From Methylobrevis pamukkalensis (lineage in GTDB: Bacteria > Pseudomonadota > Alphaproteobacteria > Rhizobiales > Pleomorphomonadaceae): a stretch of 52,017 nt of DNA. Location of the stretch: the NCBI RefSeq assembly GCF_001720135.1, contig NZ_MCRJ01000012.1:1-52017 (forward strand). The letters are read 5' to 3'. The notes under the pieces are model-generated. The model was given only the letters and a program-made list of their open reading frames with translations, had not been told where the DNA came from and searched no databases. How positions within the stretch are numbered: the first letter of the stretch is position 1; the number at the start of each line of letters is the position of its first letter. This document shows positions 1 through 9,489 of the stretch, one piece after another. Both the position numbers and the translations under genes were made by a program.

Positions 1-20
1 TCTCGCCGGTTCAGGCGAGA
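1..20 (-). terminator. hairpin downstream of the coiled-coil gene
   Basis: Perfect 7-bp inverted repeat (TCTCGCC / GGCGAGA) around a 6-nt loop, 33 bp past the stop of the minus-strand coiled-coil gene. It may be that gene's terminator. Any T-run on the minus strand would lie outside the window, so this is only a candidate. Confidence 0.3.
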
Positions 21-53
21 GGGCTTGCGGCATTCAGGACGATGTCTTGGGTC

Positions 54-1116
54 TCACTGCACCGCGGCGTCGCTTCCTTCCGATGCCGCGATCAGTGTTT
101 CGCTGTCGTCGAGCAGCTTGCGAAGGGCGGAGATCTGCGCGCGGGCGGTCGTGACCGCGCGCTCGGCGGTGCGGATCGCCGCGGTCTTCTCCTCGGCGAG
201 CGCGGTCAGTTCGCTCGCGCGGGTCTCCAGCGCGGCAACGCCCTCGCTCGTGCGGGTCAGTTGCGCCTCGCGCACGGTGAGGGCGGCAAGCGTCGGCACC
301 AGCCGGTTGGTGGTGCGGACCAGCCGGCGTTCGGCCAGCGCATGGGCATCCTCGGTCGCGGCGAGGCTTTCCTCGGCGGCGGCAAGACGACGTCCGGCGC
401 TGGCGGCCAGCGACGTCGCCTCGGCCAGCCGCGCCTCCGCGGCGCTTGGCGGCAGCAGCCTTCTCCACCTGCGCGGCGCGTGCGCCGCTGGCGGCCGACA
501 ACGACACGAGGCGATTGCGCGCGCGCAGCGTCTGGCGTTCCAGCACGGCGGTGTCCGCCATCGCCGTCTCGCGTCGCTGCGTCCATTCGGCCGCCTCGGC
601 AAGGGTCCCCTGAGCCTCGGCAACGGAGGTGTTCAGCTTGCCGAGTTCCACCGTGCGCGCGCCCGCCGCCGCCGACAGCGACACCAGCTCGTTGCGCTTG
701 CGGACGACAACGCGGGTCATGGCCGGCAGCTCGGCCTCAAGGCCGGCAAGCTCCGTGCGCGCGCCCTCGGTGGCGGCGAGTGCCTCGCTCTCGCGGGCGA
801 CGATCGCGGCCAGCCGGCTCTCGGCCTTTGCCAGTTCCGCGGCCCGCGCGGTGGCGGCGGCCGAGCGCGCGACGATCTGGTTGTTGGCGACGCTCGCCTG
901 CCGGCGCAGGGCGGACAGTCGGGCGGCCATCTCCTGCTCGGTGCCGACATCGGCCTCGAGCGCCGCGATCCGCGCCTCCAGTTCGCTGCGCTCCGACGCG
1001 CCGTAGGCCACCATCGCCCAGCCGCCGACCGCGGCGACGACGGCAATGCCAAGCGCCACCAGCAGCCCGTTCATGCCGCCGGGGAACGCCGATCCCACCG
1101 ACCTTGTCTCGCTCAT
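54..1116 (-). CDS. membrane-anchored coiled-coil protein (frameshifted)
   Basis: Unrecognised protein of about 353 residues. After a short N-terminus (MSETRSVG) there is one transmembrane helix at roughly residues 18-36. The rest is an Ala/Glu/Arg/Leu-rich heptad-like coiled coil in which units such as LVSLSAAAGAR and LVSLSAASGAR recur, so it is internally repetitive. The layout suggests an inner-membrane anchor with a long periplasmic or cytoplasmic rod; no enzymatic motif is visible. The reading frame shifts near position 440-450: the start frame continues into arginine-rich nonsense, while another frame resumes the coiled coil and ends DAAVQ-stop at 54. Removing one base joins the halves. 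ATG at 1116 is chosen because the membrane helix follows directly; the longer upstream extension is low-complexity. Confidence 0.6.
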
Positions 1117-1463
1117 GCCTGCCCCCTCGCCCAACCGAAATGCTCGAAAATCCTGCTTCAGGAGCGAAAAGTATAAGTCGAAGCCGGAGCCTGGGCGAGC
1201 GCATTTCGCAGGCGGCAGACGCTCTGGCCTGCTGCGTCGGCGGTCTTGCCCTGTGCCCGCCCGCGGCCCCGGTGCTCGGCATTGAGACTCCGCAAAACTC
1301 CTGATATCGTTGCCTCGTCGTTCAGAGTCCTGCCCAACCACGCCCCTCCCCGACGGTCACGTCGTTTTTCCGGAACCGATCGCATGCCGGGGGGTTGACC
1401 CTGCAGGGACCCGGGCCCCACTTCTTCGCGGTGGCCCGACACCAGAATTCTCAGGAGACTGAC
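1117..1463. other. divergent intergenic region before sodB
   Basis: 347 bp without a convincing gene between the coiled-coil gene (minus) and sodB (plus). It must hold both promoters. The only recognisable element is the EcfG-like match at 1372-1396 listed separately. Confidence 0.5.
1372..1396 (+). promoter_or_regulatory. EcfG-like general-stress promoter of sodB
   Basis: GGAAC at 1372-1376, then a 16-nt spacer and GGTT at 1393-1396. The alphaproteobacterial EcfG consensus is GGAAC-N16/17-CGTT, so only the least conserved -10 base differs. It lies about 68 bp upstream of the sodB start, a normal distance. That it is active is inferred. Confidence 0.4.
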
Positions 1464-2057
1464 ATGCCTTTCGAATTGCCGGACCTGCCCTATGCCTATG
1501 ACGCGCTGGGACCCTACATGTCCGCCGAAACGCTCGAGTTTCATCACGACAAGCACCACGCCGCCTATGTGACCAACGGCAACAAGCTGCTCGCCGGCTC
1601 CGGCCTCGAGGACAAGAGCCTCGAAGAGATCGTCAAGGAGAGCTACGGCAAGAATGCGGGCCTCTTCAACAACGCCGGCCAGCACTTCAACCACATCCAT
1701 TTCTGGAAGTGGATGAAGCCGAATGGCGGCGGCGCCATGCCGGGCGAACTGGAGAAGGCGATCGTCGCCGACCTCGGCTCGGTCGAGAAGTTCCGCGAGG
1801 AGTTCCTTGCCGCCGGTGCCGGCCAGTTCGGCTCCGGCTGGGCCTGGCTTGCGGTCAAGGACGGCAAGCTGTCCGTGATGAAGACGCCGAACGGCGAGAA
1901 CCCGCTCGTGCACGGCGCCACGCCGCTGCTCGGCGTCGATGTCTGGGAGCATTCCTATTACATCGACTACCGCAACGCCCGTCCGAAGTACCTCGAGGCC
2001 TTCTTCGACAACCTCGTGAACTGGGACTATGTCGCGGAACTCTATTCCAAGGCATGA
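1464..2057 (+). CDS. sodB: superoxide dismutase, Fe type
   Basis: Converts superoxide to oxygen and hydrogen peroxide in the cytoplasm. The 197-residue length is normal for the Fe/Mn SOD family. Metal ligands are visible as H27 (FHHDKHH), H77 (NHIHFW), D159 and H163 (DVWEH). Q73 in NNAGQ and Gly in TPNGENPL follow the iron-type pattern; Mn enzymes carry the active-site Gln at the second place. The start is ATG 1464, where the conserved MPFELPDLPYAYDAL begins, with CAGGAGA eight bases upstream. In-frame upstream codons are not SOD-like. A strong terminator follows, so the gene is monocistronic. An EcfG-like promoter upstream suggests general-stress control. Confidence 0.97.
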   Translation: MPFELPDLPYAYDALGPYMSAETLEFHHDKHHAAYVTNGNKLLAGSGLEDKSLEEIVKESYGKNAGLFNNAGQHFNHIHFWKWMKPNGGGAMPGELEKAIVADLGSVEKFREEFLAAGAGQFGSGWAWLAVKDGKLSVMKTPNGENPLVHGATPLLGVDVWEHSYYIDYRNARPKYLEAFFDNLVNWDYVAELYSKA

Positions 2058-2091
2058 TCGGCCGTCCGGCCACCTGATCGCCGGATGATGT

Positions 2092-2130
2092 GCGGGCCGC
2101 GGGGATTTTCTCCGCGGCCCGCGTCGTTTT
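2092..2130 (+). terminator. rho-independent terminator of sodB
   Basis: Perfect 11-bp stem (GCGGGCCGCGG at 2092-2102 with CCGCGGCCCGC at 2112-2122), 9-nt loop, then GTCGTTTT. It lies 35 bp after the sodB stop. Confidence 0.85.
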
Positions 2131-2208
2131 CGGCCCGGATGCCGCGGTTTTCGAACAGAATGTTAATCGTGACGACCGATCCTCGGCGGGCGCCGGGGAG
2201 ATGGGACG

Positions 2209-2886
2209 ATGGCCGAGGCCGACGACAAGCCGTTCAAGCAGATCATTCTGATCGACGACAACCGCACCTTCTCGAGCCTGATGCGGTCGGTGCTCTGGGA
2301 ATTCGGCTTTCGCGACATCATCGATTTCGAGAACCCCGACGACGCCATCGAGATGATGAAGACGACCTTCGTCGACGTCTGCTTCCTCGATCTGATGATG
2401 CCCGGCACCAACGGCTTTCGCGTCGCCGACAGGATCCGGCACAATTCCGAACTGCGCAACCGCATGCTGCCGATCATCATGGTCACCGGCCACGCCGACC
2501 GCACCAACATCCAGCGCGCGATCAACCACGGCATCGACGAGGTCCTGGTCAAGCCGATCCGCCCGAAGTTCGTCTACCAGCGGCTGATGGGCGTGCTGGA
2601 AAAGCCGCGCGTCTACATCAAGACCCGGTCCGGCTACTTCGGTCCCGACCGCCGCCGCCGCAAGGATCCGAACTACATCGGACCGGAGCGGCGCAAGGTC
2701 GATGACCACGAGGTGCTGACCAGCACCGGCTTCGTGCACGTGCGCGAGCACCTCGCGGCGCAGCGGCCGGTCGCGGTTCCCGCCCCCGTTCCCGTCGTCC
2801 CGCAGGTGCCCGTCCCGGCGCCCGTTGCCGTGCTGAAGCCGGCCCCGGCCTCCCAGCCGGATGCGGACGTCTTCCTGCTCGACTGA
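2209..2886 (+). CDS. orphan response regulator, receiver domain with Pro-rich tail
   Basis: 225 residues. Residues 10-130 form a CheY-like receiver: acidic pair D16/D17, phosphoacceptor D61 in FLDLMMPG, T93 and K115 in VLVKPI. No DNA-binding or enzymatic output domain follows. After the receiver comes an arginine-rich linker (GPDRRRR and GPERRK) and then a Pro/Val/Ala-rich tail (about residues 185-215) ending DVFLLD. Such stand-alone receivers act by protein-protein contact; the tail may be a docking segment. No histidine kinase lies nearby. Start ATG 2209 has GGGGAG eight bases upstream. The target is unknown. Confidence 0.85.
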   Translation: MAEADDKPFKQIILIDDNRTFSSLMRSVLWEFGFRDIIDFENPDDAIEMMKTTFVDVCFLDLMMPGTNGFRVADRIRHNSELRNRMLPIIMVTGHADRTNIQRAINHGIDEVLVKPIRPKFVYQRLMGVLEKPRVYIKTRSGYFGPDRRRRKDPNYIGPERRKVDDHEVLTSTGFVHVREHLAAQRPVAVPAPVPVVPQVPVPAPVAVLKPAPASQPDADVFLLD

Positions 2887-2941
2887 CATTGACGCCGTAC
2901 ATCCTGGCAGCGCATCCCGAGAGACGTGGCGGCAGGCCGGC

Positions 2942-3802
2942 TCAGGCCGAGCCGTGCGCGAACTCCCAGTAGAGATCGCGCGCCCGCGCCATCACCGGAC
3001 CGGGCTGGAAGTCGCGCCCGTCGATCCGGGTGACCGGCACCACCTTGGCATAGTTGCCGGTGGAGAAAACCTCGTCGGCCTCCAGGAAGTCGGACGGCAT
3101 CAGCCGGGTCTCGGTGACCTCGACGCCCGCCTCGCGCAAGAGGCCGATCACCCGCGCGCGGGTGATGCCGGAGAGGAACGAGCCGTTCGGCACCGGCGTC
3201 GCCACCCTGCCGTCCTTCACGAGGAAGATGTTCGAGGTGGCCGTCTCGGCGACATTGCCGAGCATGTCGCACATGATCGCGTTGTCGAAGCCGCGCGCCT
3301 TCGCCTCCATGATCGCCCGCCCGCTGTTGGGATAGAGGCAACCGGCCTTGGCGTTGGTCGGCGCCACCTCCAGCGACGGACGGCGGAAGGGCGAGAAGGT
3401 CGCCGTGAAGCCGGTGACGGGCGGCATCGGCGTCTCGTAGATCGACAGGCAGAAGCGCGTCGATTCCTTCAGCGGCGGCACGCCCATGTAGCCGCCCTCT
3501 TCCGCCCAGTACATCGGCCGGATGTAGAGCGCGGTCCCGGGCTCGAACTTCGCCACGCCCTCGCGGGCCAGTTCCGCGATCGTGCCCGGCGCCATGGTCG
3601 GCTCCAGCAGCAGGGCTGCGGCGCTGCGGTTCACCCGTTCGCAGTGAAGCGCGATGTCCGGCATCACGCCCTCGAAGGCCCGGGCTCCGTCGAAGACGCT
3701 CGATCCCTGCCAGAAGGCATGGGACCGCGGCCCGAGCAGCGGCACGTTGCCCGCGTGCCAGTCGCCGTCGACATAGGTCCAGGTCTTCGAATGCTCCGCC
3801 AT
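2942..3802 (-). CDS. ilvE: branched-chain amino acid aminotransferase, PLP fold class IV
   Basis: 286-residue class IV aminotransferase that transfers amino groups between branched-chain amino acids and 2-oxoglutarate. The PLP lysine is K152 in PTNAKAGCLYPN, followed by the class IV signature region ending NVAETATSNIFLVKDG; RPMYW at 95-99 is also typical. ATG 3802 (MAEHSKTWTYVDGDW) is chosen because it matches family N-termini; the longer upstream ORF is not conserved-looking. It stands alone, convergent with the response regulator. Other class IV enzymes (D-amino acid aminotransferase, ADC lyase) fit less well, but the substrate is inferred from family only. Confidence 0.8.
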   Translation of the reverse strand: MAEHSKTWTYVDGDWHAGNVPLLGPRSHAFWQGSSVFDGARAFEGVMPDIALHCERVNRSAAALLLEPTMAPGTIAELAREGVAKFEPGTALYIRPMYWAEEGGYMGVPPLKESTRFCLSIYETPMPPVTGFTATFSPFRRPSLEVAPTNAKAGCLYPNSGRAIMEAKARGFDNAIMCDMLGNVAETATSNIFLVKDGRVATPVPNGSFLSGITRARVIGLLREAGVEVTETRLMPSDFLEADEVFSTGNYAKVVPVTRIDGRDFQPGPVMARARDLYWEFAHGSA

Positions 3803-4033
3803 CGCGCCGTCGTCCTCTGTGATCCGGCCCCATGAGCCTGATTGATCCGAGACATAGCCCGCCGTCACCACGCGATCCACGGCGAAATCGACCTCGCCGA
3901 CACGGCAAGGCGACGGACGGCATGCTGCAAGGCACAAATCGCCGCGCCGGACGTTGAGAAGCCGACAGGGCGCGGGAACTGCGCCCGATCCCCGGCTTTC
4001 CTCAACTCAGCCCCCTACTGCAAGGAACATCCC

Positions 4034-4186
4034 ATGGTCGCCATCGAGATCGCCCCGCTCGTCGCCCTCATTGCCGGCATCATCATCCTGATTGCCCCGC
4101 GCTTCCTCAACTACATCGTCGCCGCCTACCTGATCCTGATCGGCATCCTGGGGCTGTTCCCCGACGTGCTCGACCGCATCCAGTAA
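4034..4186 (+). CDS. DUF3096 small membrane protein
   Basis: 50 residues, almost entirely two hydrophobic segments (about 6-22 and 26-44), matching the DUF3096 family of tiny inner-membrane proteins of unknown function. ATG 4034 is preceded by CAAGGAAC. It ends eight bases before the stop of the minus-strand dipeptidase, so the two are convergent. Confidence 0.8.
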   Translation: MVAIEIAPLVALIAGIIILIAPRFLNYIVAAYLILIGILGLFPDVLDRIQ

Positions 4187-4194
4187 GCGGCGCC

Positions 4195-5579
4195 TCACTC
4201 CGCCAGGGCGGCCAGCACCCGCGCCCACGAGCGTTGGCCGCCGGCAAAGCTGGTGAGATCGTATTTCTCGTTCGGGCTGTGAATCCGGTCGTCGCCCAGG
4301 CCGAAGCCGATCATCAGGCTGTCCATCCCGAGGATGTCCTTGAAGTGGCCGACGACCGGGATCGACCCGCCGCCGCCGATGATCGCGGCGGGCTTGCCCC
4401 ATTCCGCGGAAAGCGCCGCCAGCGCCTTCCTCAGCGCCGGATTGTCCTGCGACAGGGTCAGGCCGGGGCTGCCGCCATGGGGATGGAAGGCGACCTTCGC
4501 GTCCGCCGGCAGCCGTTCCGTCACGAAGGCGCGGAAGGCGGCGCGAACCTTGTCCGGATCCTGGCCGCCGACGAGGCGGAAGGAGACCTTGGCCTTGGCT
4601 GTCGCCGGCAGCACGGTCTTGAAACCCTCGCCGGTGTAGCCGCCGGAAATCCCGTTCACTTCCGCGGTCGGCCGCGCCCAGATCTGCTCCAGCACGCCGC
4701 GCCCCGCCTCGCCGGCCGGCACCGCGAGGCCGACGTCGCCGAGGAATTCGGCCGCATCGAAGCCGAGGCTGTCCCAGTTGGCACGCACCGCCTCCGGCGT
4801 CTCGGCAATGCGTCGTAGAAGCCCGGCAGCGTCACCCGGCCGGTATCGTCGTGAAGGTCGGCCAGAATGCGGGCCAGCACCCGGATCGGGTTCAGCGCCG
4901 GGCCGCCATACTGCCCCGAATGCAGGTCGCGCGAGGCGCAGGTGACGACCACTTCCTCGCCGACCAGGCCGCGCAGGCTGGCGGTGATCGCCGGCGTGGC
5001 CGCGTCCCACATGCCGGTGTCGCAGACCAGCGCGACATCATGCGAAAGCTCCGCCCGGTTCGCCTCCAGGAAGGGAACGAGGCTCGGGCTGCCCGACTCC
5101 TCCTCGCCCTCGAACAGGATCGTCACGTTGACCGGCAGGCCGCCGGTCTCGGCCATCCACGCCCGCGCCGCCTCGACGAAGGTCATCAGCTGGCCCTTGT
5201 CGTCGGACGAGCCGCGCGCCGAGATCTGCCGCGCGCCATCGGCCCGCGTCTCGATCGCCGGCTCGAAGGGCGGCCGGGTCCAGAGCTCCAGCGGATCGAC
5301 CGGCTGGACGTCGTAGTGGCCGTAGAACAGCACATGCGGCCTGCCGGGCGCGCCGGTCCAGTGCGCCACCACCATCGGATGGCCGGGCGTCTCGCGCAGG
5401 GAGGCCGAAAAGCCGATGTCGGTCAGGTCCGCCACCAGCCATGCGGCGCTCGCCCGGCAGTCGGCGGCAAAGGCGGGATCGGTCGAGATCGACTTCAGAC
5501 GGAGGAGGTCGAACAGCCGCGCGAGGCTGTCGTCGAGGCCGCTGTCGAGACGGGCAAGGACGGGGGCGAGCGAGGACAT
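4195..5579 (-). CDS. M20-family dipeptidase (frameshifted)
   Basis: Zinc-dependent peptidase of the M20 / PepV / carnosinase-like group, about 461 residues once repaired. Visible metal-site motifs in order: GHYDVQP, SSDDKGQ, GEEESGSP and VCDTG; then DLHSG in the lid domain and the C-terminal metal histidine in DDRIHSPNEKY. The frame breaks near 4810 after GFYDA; adding one base (family members usually read FYDG) continues into IAETPEAVRANW and the complete C-terminus. ATG 5579 (MSSLAPVLARL) has a GGAG upstream. The gene is 88 bp past the arsenic exporter on the same strand, but there is no sign that it belongs to that operon. Confidence 0.88.
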
Positions 5580-5667
5580 GGGCGGGCTCCGGCGGTTGAT
5601 GCGTCGGGCCGCATAAGACGCGAAATCGTTTCCTGATTGAAGAGGGCTCGGCCATCATCGCGCGGCT

Positions 5668-6882
5668 TCACAGCCGCCGGGCGGCCTCGACACGCCCGCA
5701 GGACCGCCAGAGCAGGCCGGCGAGCCCGACGTTGACGACCGCGATCCCGGTGAGCAGCCACAGCGTCACGTCGGCTCCCGTCATGGACAGCACGAGGGCG
5801 GCCAGCGAGGGAGCGAGTGCCTGCGCCACGAAGTTCGGCCGTCCGAGCCGTCCGATGGCCCGCGCATAGCGCTCCGGACCGAACAGGGCGAGCGGCAGGG
5901 TGCCGCGCGCGATCGAATAGACCCCGTTGCCCGCGCCGTAGAAGACGAGCGCGAGAGCCGCCAGCGACGTGTCGACGGTGAGCAGCAGCAGGCCGAGCGC
6001 GGTCAGGATCACGGCCGCGGCCATGGTCCAGATCGGATGATGGCGCCCCCGGCCGGCCATCTCGACGATGCGCGCGCCGACCTGCGCCGGGCCGAGCAGC
6101 GCACCCAGCGCCACCGCGGCCGCCAGCGTCTCGCCTCTCGCCTGCAGCAGGGTGAGGAGATGCACCGACATCGTCGCGGCGGCGACCCCGCACAGGATCA
6201 TGATCGCGCAGAGCAGCGCGAAGGTCCGTCGTTCGGCGCCGGAGAAGGCGGCGGGCGGCGGTGGCGGACGGGTGCCGTCCGGAAGAGGGGCCGGTGCCAC
6301 GCGCGGCAGGAAGACGAGGATCAGCGGCAGGCTGAGGCCGATCTGGATCGCCGCATAGGCAAGGCAGGCACCGCGCCAGCCCACCGCGTCGACCAGCAGG
6401 GCCGAGAGCGGCCAGCAGACCGTGCTGGCAAAGCCGCCCCAGAGCGTCAGCACGGTGATCGACGGCCGGGCCGACGCACCGTAGTAGCGACCGAGCGAGG
6501 CGAAGGCGGCGTCATAGAGCCCCGACCCCATGCCCGCGCCGATCACCAGCCAGCCGATGACGAACATCGGCAGCGTCATTGAAAGGGCAAGGATCACCAG
6601 CCCCGCGGCAAGCAGCAGCGACGAAAGCGCCAGCACCGGCCGGCCGCCGCGCAGGCCGATGGCGTTGCTGGCCGCCGGCGAGACCGCACCGGCGGAAAGA
6701 AGCCCGATCGACAGGGAGCCGACGATCCACGGCAGTGGCCAGCCGGTGTCGGCGGCGATCGGACCGGCCAGCACGGCGAGGAGGTAGTAGGAGCTGCCCC
6801 AGGCGAAGATCTGGGTGATGCCGAGCACGGTGATCACCGGCCAGCGGCGCCCGCCGGCCTCGGCCAGAGCCAGTCCACTCAC
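5668..6882 (-). CDS. MFS exporter of the arsenic operon
   Basis: 404-residue major facilitator with about 12 hydrophobic segments. A proline-rich cytoplasmic loop near residues 203-216 separates the two six-helix halves. Its GTG start overlaps the arsH stop (GTGA), showing translational coupling as the last gene of the ars operon. MFS proteins in such positions include ArsJ (which needs a partner GAPDH, absent here) and ArsK (trivalent arsenicals and antimonials in Agrobacterium). An ArsK-like role in exporting a trivalent or organic arsenical is the best inference; substrate cannot be read from the sequence. Confidence 0.75.
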   Translation of the reverse strand: MSGLALAEAGGRRWPVITVLGITQIFAWGSSYYLLAVLAGPIAADTGWPLPWIVGSLSIGLLSAGAVSPAASNAIGLRGGRPVLALSSLLLAAGLVILALSMTLPMFVIGWLVIGAGMGSGLYDAAFASLGRYYGASARPSITVLTLWGGFASTVCWPLSALLVDAVGWRGACLAYAAIQIGLSLPLILVFLPRVAPAPLPDGTRPPPPPAAFSGAERRTFALLCAIMILCGVAAATMSVHLLTLLQARGETLAAAVALGALLGPAQVGARIVEMAGRGRHHPIWTMAAAVILTALGLLLLTVDTSLAALALVFYGAGNGVYSIARGTLPLALFGPERYARAIGRLGRPNFVAQALAPSLAALVLSMTGADVTLWLLTGIAVVNVGLAGLLWRSCGRVEAARRL

Positions 6883-7597
6883 CGCACGGCGCCGAGCTTG
6901 AGCCTTGCCTCGAGCTTGTCCGCCGTTTCCTTGCGCTCGCTGTAGCGGTCGGTCAGGTAGGGAGCGACGTCACGGGTGAGCAGCGTGAACTTCACCAGTT
7001 CCTCCATCACGTCGACGATGCGATCGTAATAGGAGGACGGCCGCATCCGCCCGGCCTCGTCGAATTCCTCGTAGGCTTTCGCTACCGACGACTGGTTCGG
7101 GATCGTCAGCATGCGCATCCAGCGGCCGAGGATCCGCATCTGGTTGACGGCATTGAACGACTGCGAGCCGCCGCAGACCTGCATCACCGCCAGTGTGCGG
7201 CCCTGGGTCGGCCGCACCGCGCCCGTGGCCAGCGGGATCCAGTCGATCTGCGCCTTCAGCACGGCGCTCATCGCTCCGTGCCGCTCCGGGCTGGTCCAGA
7301 CCTGCCCCTCCGACCAGATCGACAGGTCGCGAAGCTCCCGGACCTTCGGATGGTCGGCGGCCACCGCATCCGGCAGCGGCAGGTCGCGCGGGTCGAAGAC
7401 CCGCGTCTCGGCGCCGAAATGCTCCAGCAGCCGCTGGGCCTCCAGCGTGGCGAAGCGGCTGTAGGAGCGGTCGCGCAGCGAGCCGTAGAGCAGCAGGATG
7501 CGCGGCGGATGCGCCGAGGGCGTCGCGGTCGCGAGGCGGGCGAGGTCGGGCGCGGCAGCAGGGCATCGGTGACGTTGGGAAGATCGGCAGGGGTCAC
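6879..7597 (-). CDS. arsH: ArsH organoarsenical oxidase, NADPH-FMN reductase (frameshifted)
   Basis: Flavoprotein that oxidises trivalent organoarsenicals to less toxic pentavalent forms using NADPH/FMN. Typical ArsH sequence is visible: [18 protein letters not shown] (FMN phosphate loop), [27 protein letters not shown] and [21 protein letters not shown]. The family N-terminus [10 protein letters not shown] lies in another frame; a missing base near 7552 joins it to PDLARL, giving 239 residues, the normal length. GTG 7597 overlaps the acr3 stop (GTGA). The gene after it is the MFS exporter, also overlapping, so all three are translated in coupled fashion. Confidence 0.93.
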
Positions 7598-8649
7598 GGA
7601 CGAACCTCTTCTCTGGCCGCGGCCGGCAGTCCGCGTTCATACCAGCCCTTCGACCCGTTGACGATCCAGACCACCGACAGCATCACCGGCACCTCGATCA
7701 GCACGCCGACCACGGTGGCGAGCGCCGCGCCCGAGCCGAGACCGAACAGGCTGATCGCGGCGGCGACCGCCAGCTCGAAGAAGTTCGAGGCGCCGATCAG
7801 GGCCGAGGGCCCGGCGACGCAATGCTTCTCGCCGGCCATGCGGTTGAGGAGATAGGCAAGGCCGGAGTTGAAATAGACCTGGATCAGGATCGGCACGGCC
7901 AGAAGCGCGATCACCAGCGGCTCGGCGATGATCCGGTCGCCCTGGAAGCCGAACAGCAGCACCAGCGTCGCCAGCAGCGCGGTCAGCGACACAGGGCCGA
8001 GCTTTGCCAGAACCCGGTTCAGGGAGGCCTCGCCGCCCGTGGCCAGCAGCCGGCGGCGCAGCAGCTGGGCGATGATCACCGGCACGATGATGTACAGCAC
8101 CACCGACAGCAGCAGCGTGTCCCACGGCACGATGATCGCCGAAAGCCCGAGCAGCAGCGCCACGATCGGCGCGAAGGCGACGACCATGATCGCGTCGTTG
8201 AGCGCCACCTGGCTCAGGGTGAAATGCGGCTCGCCGCGCGTGAGGTTCGACCACACGAACACCATGGCCGTGCAGGGGGCGGCGGCGAGGATGATCAGGC
8301 CGGCGATGTAGCTGTCGATCTGGTCGGCCGGCAGCAGGTCGCGGAACAGCCAGCCGATGAACAGCCAGCCCAGCAGCGCCATGGAAAAGGGCTTCACCGC
8401 CCAGTTGACGAACAGCGTCACGCCGATGCCGCGCCAGTGCCGGCCGACCTCCGTCAGCGCGGCGAAGTCGATCTTCAGCAGCATGGGAATGACCATGAGC
8501 CAGATCAGCACCGCCACCGGCAGGTTGACCTTGGCGATCTCGGCCGCCGCCACCAGCTGGAAGGCGCCGGGAACGAGATAGCCAAGGCCGATCCCGACGA
8601 CAATGCACAGGAAGACCCAGAGCGAGAGATAGCGTTCAAAGACCGACAT
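7594..8649 (-). CDS. acr3: arsenite efflux permease, ACR3 family
   Basis: 351-residue inner-membrane permease with ten hydrophobic helices that extrudes As(III) using the proton gradient. The family-defining cysteine is C126 in [22 protein letters not shown]. Other ACR3 hallmarks are [29 protein letters not shown] and [17 protein letters not shown]. The start ATG 8649 lies six bases after the ArsC-ArsN2 stop. It is the core exporter for arsenite made by the two upstream reductases. Confidence 0.97.
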   Translation of the reverse strand: MSVFERYLSLWVFLCIVVGIGLGYLVPGAFQLVAAAEIAKVNLPVAVLIWLMVIPMLLKIDFAALTEVGRHWRGIGVTLFVNWAVKPFSMALLGWLFIGWLFRDLLPADQIDSYIAGLIILAAAPCTAMVFVWSNLTRGEPHFTLSQVALNDAIMVVAFAPIVALLLGLSAIIVPWDTLLLSVVLYIIVPVIIAQLLRRRLLATGGEASLNRVLAKLGPVSLTALLATLVLLFGFQGDRIIAEPLVIALLAVPILIQVYFNSGLAYLLNRMAGEKHCVAGPSALIGASNFFELAVAAAISLFGLGSGAALATVVGVLIEVPVMLSVVWIVNGSKGWYERGLPAAAREEVRP

Positions 8650-8655
8650 CGGGCC

Positions 8656-9482
8656 TCACAGGGTGATGCGGCGGGCCAGAAGCGTCGCCGAAGAGGGACA
8701 GAGGGAGGCGGCCTGCGGGGTGCCAAGGATCGCCGCCGGCGCGGCGCTGCGGTCCATGTCCGCATAGCCGGCCTTGCGGAAGAGGTCGGCCGCCGTGGTC
8801 GTCAGCACGAAGGCGCGCCGCGCGCCCTGTTCGAAGGCACGGGTCGAGAGAAGCTGCAGCATGGCGCGGGCCGCGCCCTTGCCACGCTGCTCTTCCCTCA
8901 CCGCGAGCGACCGGATCAGTGCGTCGCCGCCGTAGATCTCGAAGCCGGCATGGCCGAGCAGCGTGCCGCCGAGCGTGCGGAAGGCAAAGAACCGGCCCGG
9001 CGAGACATCGAGATCCTCGGTCGCAGTCTCGCCGCGCGCAGCGCCTTGGCAAGACGCGGGTCGGTGGCCGAGATCTGCTCGTCGCGCAGGAACGGCGTGC
9101 CGTCGTCCTTGTCGAGGTCGGCGGCCACGACAAGCGGGATCAGGTCGAGCACGGTCTCGGACGGACGGCAGAGCTTCACGCCCTGCGGCGCCACCACGAT
9201 CGGCCGGTTGATCAGCACCGGATGCTCCTGGATCGCCGCCAGCAGCGCCTCGTCGCCAACGGTCGGATCGCCGAGCCCCAGATCGCGGAAGGGCGTGCCC
9301 TTCTCGCGCAGGAGTTCGCGCAGCGGCATCCGCATCCGCCGGGCGAGATCGACCAGCATGGCCGCGCTCGGCGGCGTCTTCAGATACTCGATCACATGCG
9401 GCTCGATCCCCTGATGCCGCAGCAGCGCGAGGGTGTTGCGCGAGGTGCCGCATCCGGGGTTGTGGTAGACGACGACGTCCAT
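8656..9482 (-). CDS. ArsC-ArsN2 fusion: glutaredoxin-type arsenate reductase plus GNAT domain (frameshifted)
   Basis: N-terminal part (about residues 1-145) is a glutaredoxin-linked arsenate reductase: YHNPGCGTSRNTLALL with the nucleophilic Cys11, then LINRPIVVAPQGVKLCRPSETVLDLIP. The family normally ends near here, but the frame continues (ISATDPRLAKALRAA). A missing base near 9023 joins it to ATEDLDVSPGRFFAF and a complete GNAT acetyltransferase: IRSLAVREEQRGKGAARAML (acetyl-CoA loop), VLTTTAADLFRKAGY and SLCPSSATLL, all typical of ArsN2 arsenic-resistance acetyltransferases. Restored length is 275 residues. No stop separates the parts in the repaired frame, and the ArsN2 N-terminal helix is supplied by the arsC frame, so a true fusion is likely. 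What the acetyltransferase modifies is not established. Confidence 0.82.
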
Positions 9483-9489
9483 GCCGCCC

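Noticed and set aside
34..1341. Long open frames on the opposite strand of nearly every gene
   Set aside because: They are arginine/alanine/proline-rich shadows typical of GC-rich DNA and lack family motifs or ribosome binding sites.
3975..4000. EcfG promoter before the DUF3096 gene
   Set aside because: GGAAC is present but the -10 reads CTTT rather than CGTT; not strong enough to call.
8636..9133. Separate small protein gene in a third frame over the GNAT region
   Set aside because: Composition is shadow-like, and the GNAT frame carries all conserved motifs.
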